Assembly: GCA_910580105.1 (NCBI GenBank) | Contig: CAJTWN010000003.1 | Coordinates: forward strand, 62,001-126,000 | From: an uncultured Clostridia bacterium | GTDB lineage: Bacteria > Bacillota > Clostridia > Monoglobales > Monoglobaceae | DNA: 64,000 nucleotides | Reading direction: 5' to 3' | Shown: one piece after another, positions 8,209 to 15,391 of the stretch | How the letters are laid out: each line of letters starts with the position of its first letter | How positions within the stretch are numbered: position 1 is the stretch's first letter | Made by a program: the position numbers and the translations under genes | Notes under the pieces: generated by a model | What the model was told of the DNA's origin: nothing | Seen by the model: only the letters and a program-made list of their open reading frames with translations | Database searches by the model: none

Positions 8209-8481
8209 TTATTTGCTTGTCTTTGCGCCGGCATGACCTCTATACGTTCTGGTAGGAGCAAATTCGCCGAGCTTGTGGCCAACCATATCCTCGCTCACAT
8301 ATACCGGAACATGTTTTCTTCCGTCATAAACCGCAATGGTGTGTCCAACCATGTCCGGGAATATGGTGGAAGCTCTTGACCAGGTCTTCAAAACGGTTTT
8401 TTCGTTCTTTTCGTTCATTGCAACAATTCTCGCAAGAAGTTTTGCATCAACGAAAGGTCCTTTTTTAATACTTCTTCCCAT
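8209..8481 (-). CDS. rpsS: 30S ribosomal protein S19 (uS19)
   Basis: S19 forms the A-site finger bridge with S13. The 90-residue product starts MGRSIKKGPFVD and has the TWSRASTIFPDMVGHTIAV and EFAPTRTYRGHAG signatures. It lies between rplB and rplV in the invariant S10 order. Confidence 0.98.
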   Translation of the reverse strand: MGRSIKKGPFVDAKLLARIVAMNEKNEKTVLKTWSRASTIFPDMVGHTIAVYDGRKHVPVYVSEDMVGHKLGEFAPTRTYRGHAGAKTSK

Positions 8482-8493
8482 GTGATTCCCTCC

Positions 8494-9327
8494 TTACTTA
8501 CTATTCCGTCTCTTAACAATAAACTTGTTGGACTTTTTCTTCTTATCTCTGGTCTTATAACCAAGCGCCGGCTTACCCCAGGGGGTTACAGGACTCGGCA
8601 TACCGATTGGTGACTTACCTTCACCACCGCCGTGCGGATGGTCATTCGGGTTCATAACAACACCGCGGACGGTCGGACGGAAGCCCATGTGACGCTTTCT
8701 TCCAGCCTTACCGATGTTGATGTTGAAATAGTCTGTATTACCAACCTGACCGATGGTTGCGCGACAGTTCAGGCGTACCATACGAACTTCGCCGGATGGC
8801 AGTCTTACCTGTGCATAACCGTTCTCCTTTGCAAGAAGCTGTGCAGTGTTGCCCGCGCTTCTTACCATCTGGCCGCCTTTGCCCGGGTTCAGCTCGATGT
8901 TATAAATCAGTGTACCAACAGGGATGTCCTTGATTTCCATCGCATTACCGGGTTTAATGTCTGCGCCTTCACCGGATACAACCACGTCGCCTTTCTTCAG
9001 TCCGAGGGGGGCGATAATATAGTTCTTTACGCCGTCTTCATACTGAAGAAGTGCGATATTTGCGGATCTGTTCGGATCATATTCAATTGAAAGAACAGTT
9101 GCATTCATACCGTCTTTGTTTCTTTTAAAATCAATAACTCTGTATTTTCTTTTTGCACCGCCGCCACGATGTCTGACTGTGATTCTTCCGTATGAGTTAC
9201 GTCCTGCTTTGCTGTAAAGCGGACGGAGAAGAGATTTCTCAGGAGCAACCTTGTCAATCTCTTCAAATGTGGAAACAGTCATCTGACGCAGGGAAGGTGT
9301 TGTAGGATTATATTTTTTAATACCCAT
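8494..9327 (-). CDS. rplB: 50S ribosomal protein L2 (uL2)
   Basis: L2 is a core protein close to the peptidyl transferase centre. The 277-residue length is standard. The C-terminal motif VVMNPNDHPHGGGEG near residue 220 contains the conserved His implicated in peptidyl transfer. The KYRVIDFKRNKDG region is also typical. Confidence 0.99.
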   Translation of the reverse strand: MGIKKYNPTTPSLRQMTVSTFEEIDKVAPEKSLLRPLYSKAGRNSYGRITVRHRGGGAKRKYRVIDFKRNKDGMNATVLSIEYDPNRSANIALLQYEDGVKNYIIAPLGLKKGDVVVSGEGADIKPGNAMEIKDIPVGTLIYNIELNPGKGGQMVRSAGNTAQLLAKENGYAQVRLPSGEVRMVRLNCRATIGQVGNTDYFNINIGKAGRKRHMGFRPTVRGVVMNPNDHPHGGGEGKSPIGMPSPVTPWGKPALGYKTRDKKKKSNKFIVKRRNSK

Positions 9328-9364
9328 TTTTCAATCTCCTTATCTGCAAAATTTAGGTGATAGA

Positions 9365-9649
9365 TTAACCTTCAAACAGTTCGATGGTCTTGCTGCTGTC
9401 TGTAAGTTTTACGACTGCTTTCTTCCAGTCTGCCCGCTTACCGGCATGTACGCCCATTCTCTTGGGCTTGCCTTTATAGTTGATGGTGGTCACTTTCGCA
9501 ACTTCAACCTTAAAGATTTCTTCAACAGCCTTTTTAATCTCGATCTTGTTTGCACCCTTTGCAACTTCAAAGGTGTACTTCTTATCTGCAACCTGGTCCA
9601 TACTCTGTTCAGTAATGATCGGTCTTCTAATAATATCGTGTGCCAACAT
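9365..9649 (-). CDS. rplW: 50S ribosomal protein L23 (uL23)
   Basis: L23 sits at the exit tunnel and docks trigger factor and SRP. The 94-residue ORF starts MLAHDIIRRPIITEQSM and has the KYTFEVAKGANKIEIKKAV motif. The C-terminal KRMGVHAGKRADWKKAVV matches the family. Its start overlaps the rplD stop by one base. Confidence 0.98.
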   Translation of the reverse strand: MLAHDIIRRPIITEQSMDQVADKKYTFEVAKGANKIEIKKAVEEIFKVEVAKVTTINYKGKPKRMGVHAGKRADWKKAVVKLTDSSKTIELFEG

Positions 9650-10272
9650 TATGCGTACACCTCCTCAAGTTTTGCTACGGCATCCTTTACGATGATGCAC
9701 TTTGTGTGATTCAAAACTTCATATGTGTTGATTGCGCCAACGAATGTTGCATCAACACCTCTGATGTTTCTTGCAGAAAGAACAACGTTCTTGTCATTCT
9801 CAGGAAGAACAATCAAAGCTTTTTCAGATACATTCAAGTTTTTGAGTATATCTGCGACCTGCTTCGTCTTGATCTCGGAAAGGTTTAAGGAATCGAGTAC
9901 GATAATCTCGTTTTCTGCCACCTTGGAAGAGAGTGCAGACTTCAGCGCAAGTCTTCTTACTTTCTTGTTCAGTGTATATCTGTAATCTCTGGGCTTCGGG
10001 CCGAGGGCTACGCCGCCGCCAACCCACTGGGGAGCACGGATGCTGCCCTGTCTTGCACGGCCTGTGCCTTTCTGTCTCCAGGGCTTGATACCGCCGCCGC
10101 GAACCTCTGTGCGGGTTTTGGTGCTCTGGGTGCCCTGTCTCTGGTTTGCTAAGTAGTTTACCACTACTTCGTGCATAACGTCGGGACGAACCTCAACGCC
10201 GAACACGTTTTCATTTAAGTCCATGCTGCCGACAACTTTGCCGTCAACATTATAAATATCAACTGTAGGCAT
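9649..10272 (-). CDS. rplD: 50S ribosomal protein L4 (uL4)
   Basis: L4 is a large-subunit assembly protein and in gammaproteobacteria the autogenous repressor of this operon. The 207-residue product has the tunnel loop with KPWRQKGTGRARQGSIRAPQ (residues about 64-83). The C-terminal DVLNHT-like sequence YEVLNHTKCII also fits. Whether L4 regulates here cannot be told from sequence. Confidence 0.98.
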   Translation of the reverse strand: MPTVDIYNVDGKVVGSMDLNENVFGVEVRPDVMHEVVVNYLANQRQGTQSTKTRTEVRGGGIKPWRQKGTGRARQGSIRAPQWVGGGVALGPKPRDYRYTLNKKVRRLALKSALSSKVAENEIIVLDSLNLSEIKTKQVADILKNLNVSEKALIVLPENDKNVVLSARNIRGVDATFVGAINTYEVLNHTKCIIVKDAVAKLEEVYA

Positions 10273-10298
10273 TCTCTATTTCCTCCTCTCTCTGTGGG

Positions 10299-10934
10299 TT
10301 AGGCCTGGGCCTTAACTGCGTTTTTAACAACCAGCAATCCGCCCTTCGGTCCGGGAACCGAACCTTTTACCAACAGAAGATTGCGTTCTGTATCCACCTT
10401 CACCAAATCAAGGTTCTGGATGGTAACTGTATCTACACCATAATGGCCGGGAAGTCTCTTGCCCTTGAACACTCTGGAAGGAGATGAACAAGCGCCCAAA
10501 GAACCGGGGCCTCTGTGATAGTGGGAACCGTGGGTCATCGGACCTCTGTGGGTGCCCCATCTCTTGATTGTGCCGGCATAACCATGACCTTTGCTGGTTC
10601 CGGTAACGTCAAGAACGTCGCCTTCTGCAAACTGGTCAACGGAAAGTACATCGCCAACATTGAGTTCAGCGGCATTATCAAGCTTTAACTCTCTCAGGAA
10701 CCGCTTTACTGAAACGCCTGCCTTTTTGAAGTGCCCCATTTCGGGCTTATTGGAACGGCGTTCCTTCTTATCTGCGAAACCAACCTGAACAGCACTGTAA
10801 CCGTCCACTTCATCGGTCTTCTTCTGGACAACGGGGCAGGGGCCTGCTTCAATCACTGTTACAGGAACCAGATTTCCGTCCTCCGTAAAAATCTGTGTCA
10901 TACCAATCTTTTTACCCAAGATTGCCTTTTTCAT
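10299..10934 (-). CDS. rplC: 50S ribosomal protein L3 (uL3)
   Basis: L3 initiates 50S assembly and reaches toward the peptidyl transferase centre. The 211-residue protein starts MKKAILGKKIGMTQIF and carries the central loop signature THGSHYHRGPGSLGACSSPS near residue 135, plus KRLPGHYG. The 116-nt rpsJ-rplC gap contains a GC-rich hairpin. Confidence 0.98.
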   Translation of the reverse strand: MKKAILGKKIGMTQIFTEDGNLVPVTVIEAGPCPVVQKKTDEVDGYSAVQVGFADKKERRSNKPEMGHFKKAGVSVKRFLRELKLDNAAELNVGDVLSVDQFAEGDVLDVTGTSKGHGYAGTIKRWGTHRGPMTHGSHYHRGPGSLGACSSPSRVFKGKRLPGHYGVDTVTIQNLDLVKVDTERNLLLVKGSVPGPKGGLLVVKNAVKAQA

Positions 10935-10994
10935 TTTTTCTTTCCTCCTATTTACACAAGCATTGGTTCAGATGAACTTACCTGCGGGTCATTG

Positions 10995-11008
10995 GCCGGC
11001 GTGCCGGC
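10995..11008 (-). repeat. GCCGG hairpin in the rpsJ-rplC gap
   Basis: Two GCCGGC hexamers are separated by two bases and can fold as a five-base GCCGG/CCGGC stem with a CACG loop in the transcript. It is one of several short stem-loops in the longer gaps of this operon. Confidence 0.45.
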
Positions 11009-11050
11009 ATAACCAAAATTTTTCTTTTCAAAAATGAATGATTACCGGAA

Positions 11051-11362
11051 TTAGTTCAATTTCAATTCGATGTCAACACCTGCCGGCAAATCCAGGTGCT
11101 TCAGTGCGTCGATGGTCTTATTGGTCGGACCCAATACATCGATCAGTCTCTTGTGTGTTCTCATCTCAAACTGCTCACGGCTGTCTTTATACTTGTGTAC
11201 TGCACGCAGGATGGTAACAATTTCTTTCTTGGTCGGAAGCGGGATAGGACCCGATACCTTTGATCCTGTTCTTTTTGCAGTTTCTACGATCTTAGCGGCA
11301 CTCTGGTCGATAAGATTGTGGTCGTAAGCTTTGAGTCTGATTCTGATTCTTTCAGCTGCCAT
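11051..11362 (-). CDS. rpsJ: 30S ribosomal protein S10 (uS10, NusE)
   Basis: S10 belongs to the 30S head and also joins antitermination complexes as NusE. The 103-residue product has the RIRLKAYDHNLIDQSAAKIVE start (given here as key residues) and the signatures GPIPLPTKKEI and LDLPAGVDIELKL. An AAGGAGGG site precedes the ATG. It is the first gene of the operon, about 295 nt after the predicted transcription start. Confidence 0.98.
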   Translation of the reverse strand: MAAERIRIRLKAYDHNLIDQSAAKIVETAKRTGSKVSGPIPLPTKKEIVTILRAVHKYKDSREQFEMRTHKRLIDVLGPTNKTIDALKHLDLPAGVDIELKLN

Positions 11363-11429
11363 GCTATACCCTCCTTAAAATAAATAAGTTTACACTGTGC
11401 CGGGCGTTTCGCACAGACGCATAATAAAA

Positions 11430-11523
11430 CCCGAATCCAATTCTCCTCATGGACAACGGCTTCGGGACGTACAGACATAATCCTATCCGCAAAGTATCAG
11501 CATACTACCTGTGCGGGATTCGG
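11430..11523 (-). promoter_or_regulatory. Candidate attenuator in the S10 operon leader
   Basis: On the minus strand a nine-position stem (11458-11466 with 11430-11438, one G-A mismatch) is followed by TTTTATTAT, resembling a terminator. The same 3' arm (CCGAATCC at 11431-11438, plus-strand reading) is also perfectly complementary over eight bases to GGATTCGG at 11516-11523, a mutually exclusive upstream partner. This is the layout of a terminator/antiterminator switch. The trigger is unknown. Confidence 0.4.
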
Positions 11524-11596
11524 CTTCTGTATTCAAATAGAAAGTGTGACCTTTCCGCCCGTTTTTCTTAAACCGGACAATCTCCTCCGAAATTTC

Positions 11597-11623
11597 CAAA
11601 AGTGCCGCAGTTACGGCCTTTTG
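11597..11623 (-). promoter_or_regulatory. Stable hairpin near the 5' end of the S10 leader
   Basis: The leader RNA can fold CAAAAGGCCG against CGGC-A-CTTTTG: ten base pairs with one bulged A and a six-base loop. It begins about 35 nt after the predicted transcription start. It may be a protein-binding or stabilising element. No family assignment is possible from sequence alone. Confidence 0.45.
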
Positions 11624-11663
11624 CCACCTCCGGAATCATCGTATGTCTTTGTCACGCCTAGCT

Positions 11664-11692
11664 ATTATACTACTTATGCCAAAAGGTGTCAA
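11664..11692 (-). promoter_or_regulatory. Consensus promoter of the S10 operon
   Basis: On the minus strand TTGACA (11687-11692) and TATAAT (11664-11669) are both perfect and lie 17 bases apart. The predicted start is near 11657, giving a leader of about 295 nt before rpsJ. Such strength suits ribosomal protein expression. Confidence 0.88.
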
Positions 11693-11826
11693 GTTTTTTT
11701 TTGCCGTTTTCCCTTAAAAAACGCACTTTTGGGCACTTTTGTCAAATTTGTATGCCTTCGCAGTTTTTTTGTTCTTTCTGTTAGCAATTTTGTACAAGTA
11801 TACAAATTTTATACGAAAATATTTCC

Positions 11827-11855
11827 TTGACATATTAAATAGAAATGGATATAAT
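11827..11855 (+). promoter_or_regulatory. Perfect-consensus promoter of the candidate antitoxin RNA
   Basis: TTGACA (11827-11832) and TATAAT (11850-11855) are separated by 17 bases on the plus strand. No plus-strand protein gene lies in the next 1 kb. The predicted transcript starts near 11862 and ends at the hairpin 11906-11935. Confidence 0.8.
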
Positions 11856-11859
11856 AAAA

Positions 11860-11890
11860 GCAGATAAAAGGTTACCATTTTACGGTTGGC
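11860..11890 (+). repeat. Shared 31-nt leader motif, antisense copy
   Basis: The motif is GCAGATAAAAGGT, nine variable bases, ACGGTTGGC. The partner at 12048-12078 on the minus strand has the same two blocks with one substitution and the same nine-base spacing. Both copies lie four to eight bases after a -10 box, so both RNAs would begin with it. Confidence 0.75.
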
Positions 11891-11945
11891 CGAGGAACTA
11901 AATTTTATAGCTGTCCTGGCCAGAGGACAGCTATATTGCTTTTAT
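11862..11945 (+). ncRNA. Candidate antisense RNA antitoxin (type I TA)
   Basis: The predicted RNA is about 80 nt. It begins just after a perfect promoter and ends after a 12-bp perfect stem (11906-11917 with 11924-11935, loop GGCCAG) followed by a moderately U-rich TTGCTTTTA. It runs opposite the stop codon and 3' region of the 24-codon peptide gene. Its 5' end carries GCAGATAAnAGGT, nine bases, ACGGTTGGC, the same spaced motif as the 5' end of the peptide mRNA. Ends are inferred, not measured. Confidence 0.6.
11906..11935. terminator. Hairpin at the convergent end of toxin mRNA and antisense RNA
   Basis: A perfect 12-bp stem encloses a six-base loop. It is followed by a U-rich stretch only in the plus direction, so it is a better terminator for the antisense RNA than for the mRNA. 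The toxin stop codon (11931-11933) lies inside the stem. Confidence 0.6.
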
Positions 11946-12005
11946 GGAGACAATTATTAGAATAATAATAATTGAAATAATTACCTTAAGTATTGTATTC
12001 CCCAT
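11931..12005 (-). CDS. Candidate type I toxin, 24-residue hydrophobic peptide
   Basis: A 25-codon ORF encodes a peptide in which 11 of 24 residues are Ile, with Lys at positions 7 and 22 bracketing a single membrane-spanning stretch. It is preceded by a strong AAAGGAGGTG site about nine bases from the ATG and by a promoter (12086-12114). The ribosome binding site can be sequestered in a hairpin. Size, composition and the convergent antisense RNA fit small membrane-damaging toxins of type I systems such as Fst or TxpA, but I recognise no named family in the sequence. An alternative is a harmless short membrane peptide. Confidence 0.6.
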   Translation of the reverse strand: MGNTILKVIISIIIILIIVSIKAI

Positions 12006-12014
12006 ATGCAACAC

Positions 12015-12048
12015 CTCCTTTCTGCTGTTTTAAAACCAGCATAAGGAG
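12015..12048 (-). promoter_or_regulatory. Hairpin sequestering the toxin ribosome binding site
   Basis: In the minus-strand mRNA CUCCUU pairs with AAGGAG of the Shine-Dalgarno sequence (12043-12048 with 12015-12020). Inside it GCUG pairs with CAGC (12037-12040 with 12024-12027), leaving a nine-base loop. Translation would need the stem to open. Confidence 0.6.
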
Positions 12049-12078
12049 CCAACCGTCCTTCAATCACCTGTTATCTGC
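12048..12078 (-). repeat. Shared 31-nt leader motif, mRNA copy
   Basis: This is the inverted partner of 11860-11890, read on the minus strand as GCAGATAACAGGT, nine bases, ACGGTTGGC. Its 3' end runs into the arm that pairs with the toxin ribosome binding site. Confidence 0.75.
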
Positions 12079-12085
12079 TTTTTCT

Positions 12086-12114
12086 ATCTTATCACTTTCG
12101 ACGATTTTTGACAA
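12086..12114 (-). promoter_or_regulatory. Promoter of the candidate toxin mRNA
   Basis: On the minus strand TTGTCA (12109-12114) and TAAGAT (12086-12091) are 17 bases apart. It is weaker than the antisense promoter, as expected when the antitoxin RNA must be in excess. It lies just after the ribbon-helix-helix gene ending at 12178. Confidence 0.65.
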
Positions 12115-12177
12115 TATTTTTAACGTAATTGTAATCCTTTATTTCATATCAAAAGACCGCCATCCATTCACTGATAA

Positions 12178-12336
12178 TCAAATTTTATTATGTTTTGATT
12201 CAAATGCTTTTATATAATTTCTCACCAAAACTTCCAATTCTCGATTTGCAGACCGCCCCTCCCAATCAGATAAATACCGGAATTTTTCAAATAATTTTCT
12301 ATCTATTAGAAGTGTAAACTTCCTTGTTTTTCCCAT
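12178..12336 (-). CDS. Ribbon-helix-helix (Arc-type) DNA-binding protein 1
   Basis: The 52-residue product (starting MGKTRKFTLLID) has the basic beta-strand and helix pattern of Arc/MetJ-type repressors, with the conserved RSANRE turn before the second helix. I chose the ATG at 12336 because AGGAG lies nine bases upstream; the longer reading lacks a good site. It is a paralog of the next gene upstream (shared K-F/Y-TL, RS-NRE, FE-KH). It may regulate nearby promoters; the target is unknown. Confidence 0.7.
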   Translation of the reverse strand: MGKTRKFTLLIDRKLFEKFRYLSDWEGRSANRELEVLVRNYIKAFESKHNKI

Positions 12337-12363
12337 TATCCTCCACTCCTGTCGAATCACGTA

Positions 12364-12564
12364 TCATTTCTTTGTAAATCCAATTTTTGCAAGGTCTTCT
12401 TTTGTTATTGTTCCATGTTTATTTTCAAAATGCTTTACTGACAATTTAATAATATATTCAAATTCCCGATTTAAACTTCGGCGCTCATCTTCCGCAATAA
12501 CTTTCATCTTTTGCACAAGTTCCTCATCCATCCTAAGTGTATATTTTAATAACACATTTTCCAT
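12364..12564 (-). CDS. Ribbon-helix-helix (Arc-type) DNA-binding protein 2
   Basis: The 66-residue protein starts at MENVLLKYTLRMD, with AAGGAG nine bases upstream; an upstream in-frame ATG at 12600 has no site. The KYTLRMDEEL strand, the RRSLNREFEYII helix-turn and the C-terminal FENKHGT match its neighbour at 12178-12336, so the pair arose by tandem duplication. The extra C-terminal tail (TITKEDLAKIGFTKK) is not in the paralog. The two genes are 27 bases apart and probably co-transcribed. Confidence 0.7.
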   Translation of the reverse strand: MENVLLKYTLRMDEELVQKMKVIAEDERRSLNREFEYIIKLSVKHFENKHGTITKEDLAKIGFTKK

Positions 12565-12705
12565 AAATAATTTCTCCTTAATGATGCTTTTTATTTTCAT
12601 ACCTTCTCTTCATTTGTATTTTACATTCTTTTTTACAAGCCTTTCCATTTTATCTTAAATTCAGATATTTTTTATATATCCATTTTTTAAAATAAACAAA
12701 AAGGC

Positions 12706-12855
12706 TCACACTAATTGAATCAAAACTGCACTAAGTATATCAAGTTCTCCACTTTCATAACGTGAATATGTAGTTTGTGACGCATGCAACATGTTCGCCA
12801 AATGTTGCTGTGTTAAATCTTTATCTTCTCTTATATCACGAATCCGACTATACAT
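12706..12855 (-). pseudogene. Truncated XRE-family regulator
   Basis: The 49-residue ORF covers an almost complete HTH-3 motif (RIRDIREDKDLTQQHLA, then SQTTYSRYESGELDI). It stops after SAVLIQLV, where related proteins continue with ADFY and the last helix. It is not in most ORF lists because of its size. It may be a remnant or a minimal repressor. It is divergent from the DUF6794 gene, with operator-like palindromes between. Confidence 0.65.
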
Positions 12856-12882
12856 AACGTTCACCCAAACTATATTTTACAC

Positions 12883-12927
12883 ATGCAAAAATTGCATATT
12901 GACTTTTATGCAATTTTCGCATAAATA
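12883..12927 (+). promoter_or_regulatory. Promoter with two operator-like palindromes
   Basis: TTGACT (12899-12904) and TAAATA (12922-12927) are 17 bases apart on the plus strand. Two 15-bp sites of the form ATGCAA-nnn-T(T/C)GCAT lie at 12883-12897 and 12908-12922, one just upstream of the -35 box and one in the spacer. Their placement suggests repression, most likely by the neighbouring XRE protein or its full-length parent. Confidence 0.6.
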
Positions 12928-12944
12928 ATTATAAGGTGATTTTA

Positions 12945-13211
12945 ATGAATTTAAACGATGAAATAAAAAATTGCTTTCCAAAGATTGAGGAACTGTTTTC
13001 CGAAAACACGCTATTGGAGTTTAAAGAAAAGCCAAGTGATAAGTTATACCAATATCATTACGGCGTAGGAACATGGATTCGGAACCATCTGCTGTCTGAT
13101 AAAGATGACTTATATCATTTATTTCAAAAAAACGGCGTCGAGGATCGGGATGACATGTCTGCCTGCATTCTGCTTATGTTTCATATATATTTAAACAAAG
13201 AAAAATTATAA
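12945..13211 (+). CDS. DUF6794-like small protein
   Basis: The 88-residue product resembles DUF6794 proteins: a central YHYGVGTWIRNHL segment followed by acidic residues and a DDMSACILLMFHIYL C-terminal helix. Function is unknown; such genes occur in accessory regions. I chose ATG 12945 over the GTG at 12936 because AAGGTG is six bases upstream. It is preceded by the operator-bearing promoter. Confidence 0.6.
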   Translation: MNLNDEIKNCFPKIEELFSENTLLEFKEKPSDKLYQYHYGVGTWIRNHLLSDKDDLYHLFQKNGVEDRDDMSACILLMFHIYLNKEKL

Positions 13212-13240
13212 AAAGCCGCCTTTCTGCGGCTTCCTGCATT

Positions 13241-13274
13241 AAAAAAAGCTCCCATTCGGGAGCTTTTTCTTTTA
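13241..13274. terminator. Bidirectional terminator
   Basis: AAAAAAGCTCCC-ATTC-GGGAGCTTTTT forms a stem with A/T runs on both sides, between convergent genes. A smaller GCCGC/GCGGC stem lies just upstream (13215-13230). Confidence 0.9.
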
Positions 13275-13288
13275 ATAATAAATCAGAA

Positions 13289-15127
13289 CTATTGAATAAT
13301 TACAATCGTTGCTTCAAAGACACCATTCTTCATTGTTCCGGTAACGGTCACTTTCATACCCTTTTCAATTGCCTTTGCATTTGTCGGTGTGCCGTCGCGT
13401 TTTAAGAACGTAGTTTTTGTGTTATAATATACACTCTGTTTGTCGCCGTTTGTATCTTCAATTGTAATCACATAATAACTGGTATTCAGCCCTGTAACAG
13501 TACCTTCCACCTGGCCGTCCTCATTGGTCGGAACAGAAGAAACGGAAACCTTGCTGATTTCACTGCTTTGCAGGGTTGCACTCACGCTGTAACCAGGACG
13601 CAAATCATAAATTGTGCCCTCTTCATCATTGATGCGAATCTGTGCATCGCTGTAAAGCTTATACGTCTTTTCCTTTCCGTCCGCTTTGATCGTAAGGCTT
13701 GGACTATTGGAAAGAATCACTTCGGTAATCACGCCTTCCACCTTTTCACTGCTGCTCTTTGCAGAGATGGAAGTGATTTTTCCATACGTAAGTTTTACCG
13801 TAAGATGATCGCCGGAAGCCAGTTCGCGGTAATTAGCTTTTGAACCGTCTCTGGTCACCGCCGCGCCCTTTGTGGAAACCGGATATGTCTGCTCTTTCTT
13901 TGTCTTTGTATCTGCAATGGTCAGATAAATATTATCTTCATCATCATAATCAACATCAACCAAATCACCGGTGAGTTCGCTGTTCTTTTCTTCAATATTC
14001 ATTGCAACGATTTTTCCGTTACGGATGGTTGCACTGACAAACGTATCATTGACCATATCCGCGAAAGCTGCTTTTCCGGAACCGTTCCGCGTATAGACAC
14101 AGGCGTCATCGGCATAATAAGATGCTTTTACGGAAGCATCTTCGCTGTCCGCCAATGTAAAGCGTTTTCCTTCTGATGATTCATTGACTGCTGTAATCAT
14201 CCCGTAAACGGTTTCGGATTTGGTAGGTGCAGACAACTCGATCAGTCTCGGCAGATTGCAGATATAAGTAATCTTAACCGCTGCATCTTCCTGAATATTC
14301 TTATAAGTTCCGTCAACACCGTCAACCTTAATCACCGAATTATTTGCAACAGAAACGGTTTCGGCCGTATCGCCAACCGTCATTTCAAACTTTTTACCGC
14401 TGTTTTGAACATCCGTGACGGTACCGCTTTTGTTTGTTTTGCCAAGGGTATCAATCATCCGGGCAAGCAATGTTGCCATCTGCGCACGGGTAAGCGAAGT
14501 GTTCGGCGAGAACACCGGCTTGCCGGCTGCGTCATTCCCCATACCATTCATAACCTTCTGATTGGTAACAAACTCAACAAAAGGACGTGCTGCCGCAGGT
14601 ATAGAAGAAGCATCGCTGTAAACACTATTATTAACGACATTGTCCTTCACTTCATCTTCATACCCCATCAATTTGGTCATCAGCACAGCGGCCTGATAAC
14701 GCATAAGAGGGGAATTTGCATTTGCGGCGGAAATATATTCCTGCAAATCACTTTCCCTCAAAATATCACAATATAATAGGAAGGAAAGTTCATTTACATA
14801 TGTACTGTTAAATTTTTTAACAGTATCGCCATAGATTTCCACAGCCGCAGCGACAGAATCTTTGTATTCTCTTTCTTCAACGCCGAGCATTCGGGACATC
14901 AGCAACAGGCATTCAACCTTTGAAATTGCCCTGCTTGGTTTGAAAGTATTGTCATCATAACCTTTAATATACCCTGCATCCGTCATTTTTGTGATGGAAT
15001 CTTTTGCCCATGCAACTGTCGGGTCATTTTCAACATCATCAAATGTAAGCGCAAAAACCGAGGCAGAGATTGCAGAGAATACCAAAGATGCACTGACAAC
15101 CAAGGATAAAAATCTATTTTTCTTCAT
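13289..15127 (-). CDS. SLH-domain surface protein
   Basis: The 612-residue protein has a signal peptide (MKKNRF, then a hydrophobic stretch ending near residue 26). Three SLH-like repeats follow: FDDV...GYIKGYDDNTFKP near residue 30, a diverged middle one, and NGMGNDAAGKPVFSPN near residue 190. These bind secondary wall polymers. The rest (about residues 240-612) is a series of beta-rich repeats such as VYGMITAVN and VEGVITEV, without catalytic motifs. The start ATG 15127 follows AGGAGG; the upstream ATG at 15145 overlaps that site. It is divergent from the SLH gene at 15392. Confidence 0.88.
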   Translation of the reverse strand: MKKNRFLSLVVSASLVFSAISASVFALTFDDVENDPTVAWAKDSITKMTDAGYIKGYDDNTFKPSRAISKVECLLLMSRMLGVEEREYKDSVAAAVEIYGDTVKKFNSTYVNELSFLLYCDILRESDLQEYISAANANSPLMRYQAAVLMTKLMGYEDEVKDNVVNNSVYSDASSIPAAARPFVEFVTNQKVMNGMGNDAAGKPVFSPNTSLTRAQMATLLARMIDTLGKTNKSGTVTDVQNSGKKFEMTVGDTAETVSVANNSVIKVDGVDGTYKNIQEDAAVKITYICNLPRLIELSAPTKSETVYGMITAVNESSEGKRFTLADSEDASVKASYYADDACVYTRNGSGKAAFADMVNDTFVSATIRNGKIVAMNIEEKNSELTGDLVDVDYDDEDNIYLTIADTKTKKEQTYPVSTKGAAVTRDGSKANYRELASGDHLTVKLTYGKITSISAKSSSEKVEGVITEVILSNSPSLTIKADGKEKTYKLYSDAQIRINDEEGTIYDLRPGYSVSATLQSSEISKVSVSSVPTNEDGQVEGTVTGLNTSYYVITIEDTNGDKQSVYYNTKTTFLKRDGTPTNAKAIEKGMKVTVTGTMKNGVFEATIVIIQ

Positions 15128-15391
15128 TACATTTCCTCCTGTCAATGAAAAATATTATTAAAACACATTATATTCCACTCATATATTTTAACTATACCAC
15201 ATGTATGTCCAGAATTCAACAGGAAATCTTTAAATTTTTTAAATTTTTTTCCACAGCGCGAATAAGCGAATTTTTCCACATATGGCATAAACTTAGCGGT
15301 GTATTTTTTCTTCCACAGCACAAAATAAATGCGTAAATAAACAAAAAACTTCAAAATTTACTTGATATTTTAATTTGAGGAGGAAAAAAAT

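Noticed and set aside
11944..12033. Plus-strand ORF of 29 codons opposite the toxin
   Set aside because: No ribosome binding site, and its hydrophobic look is the mirror of the Ile/Asn-rich minus-strand frame.
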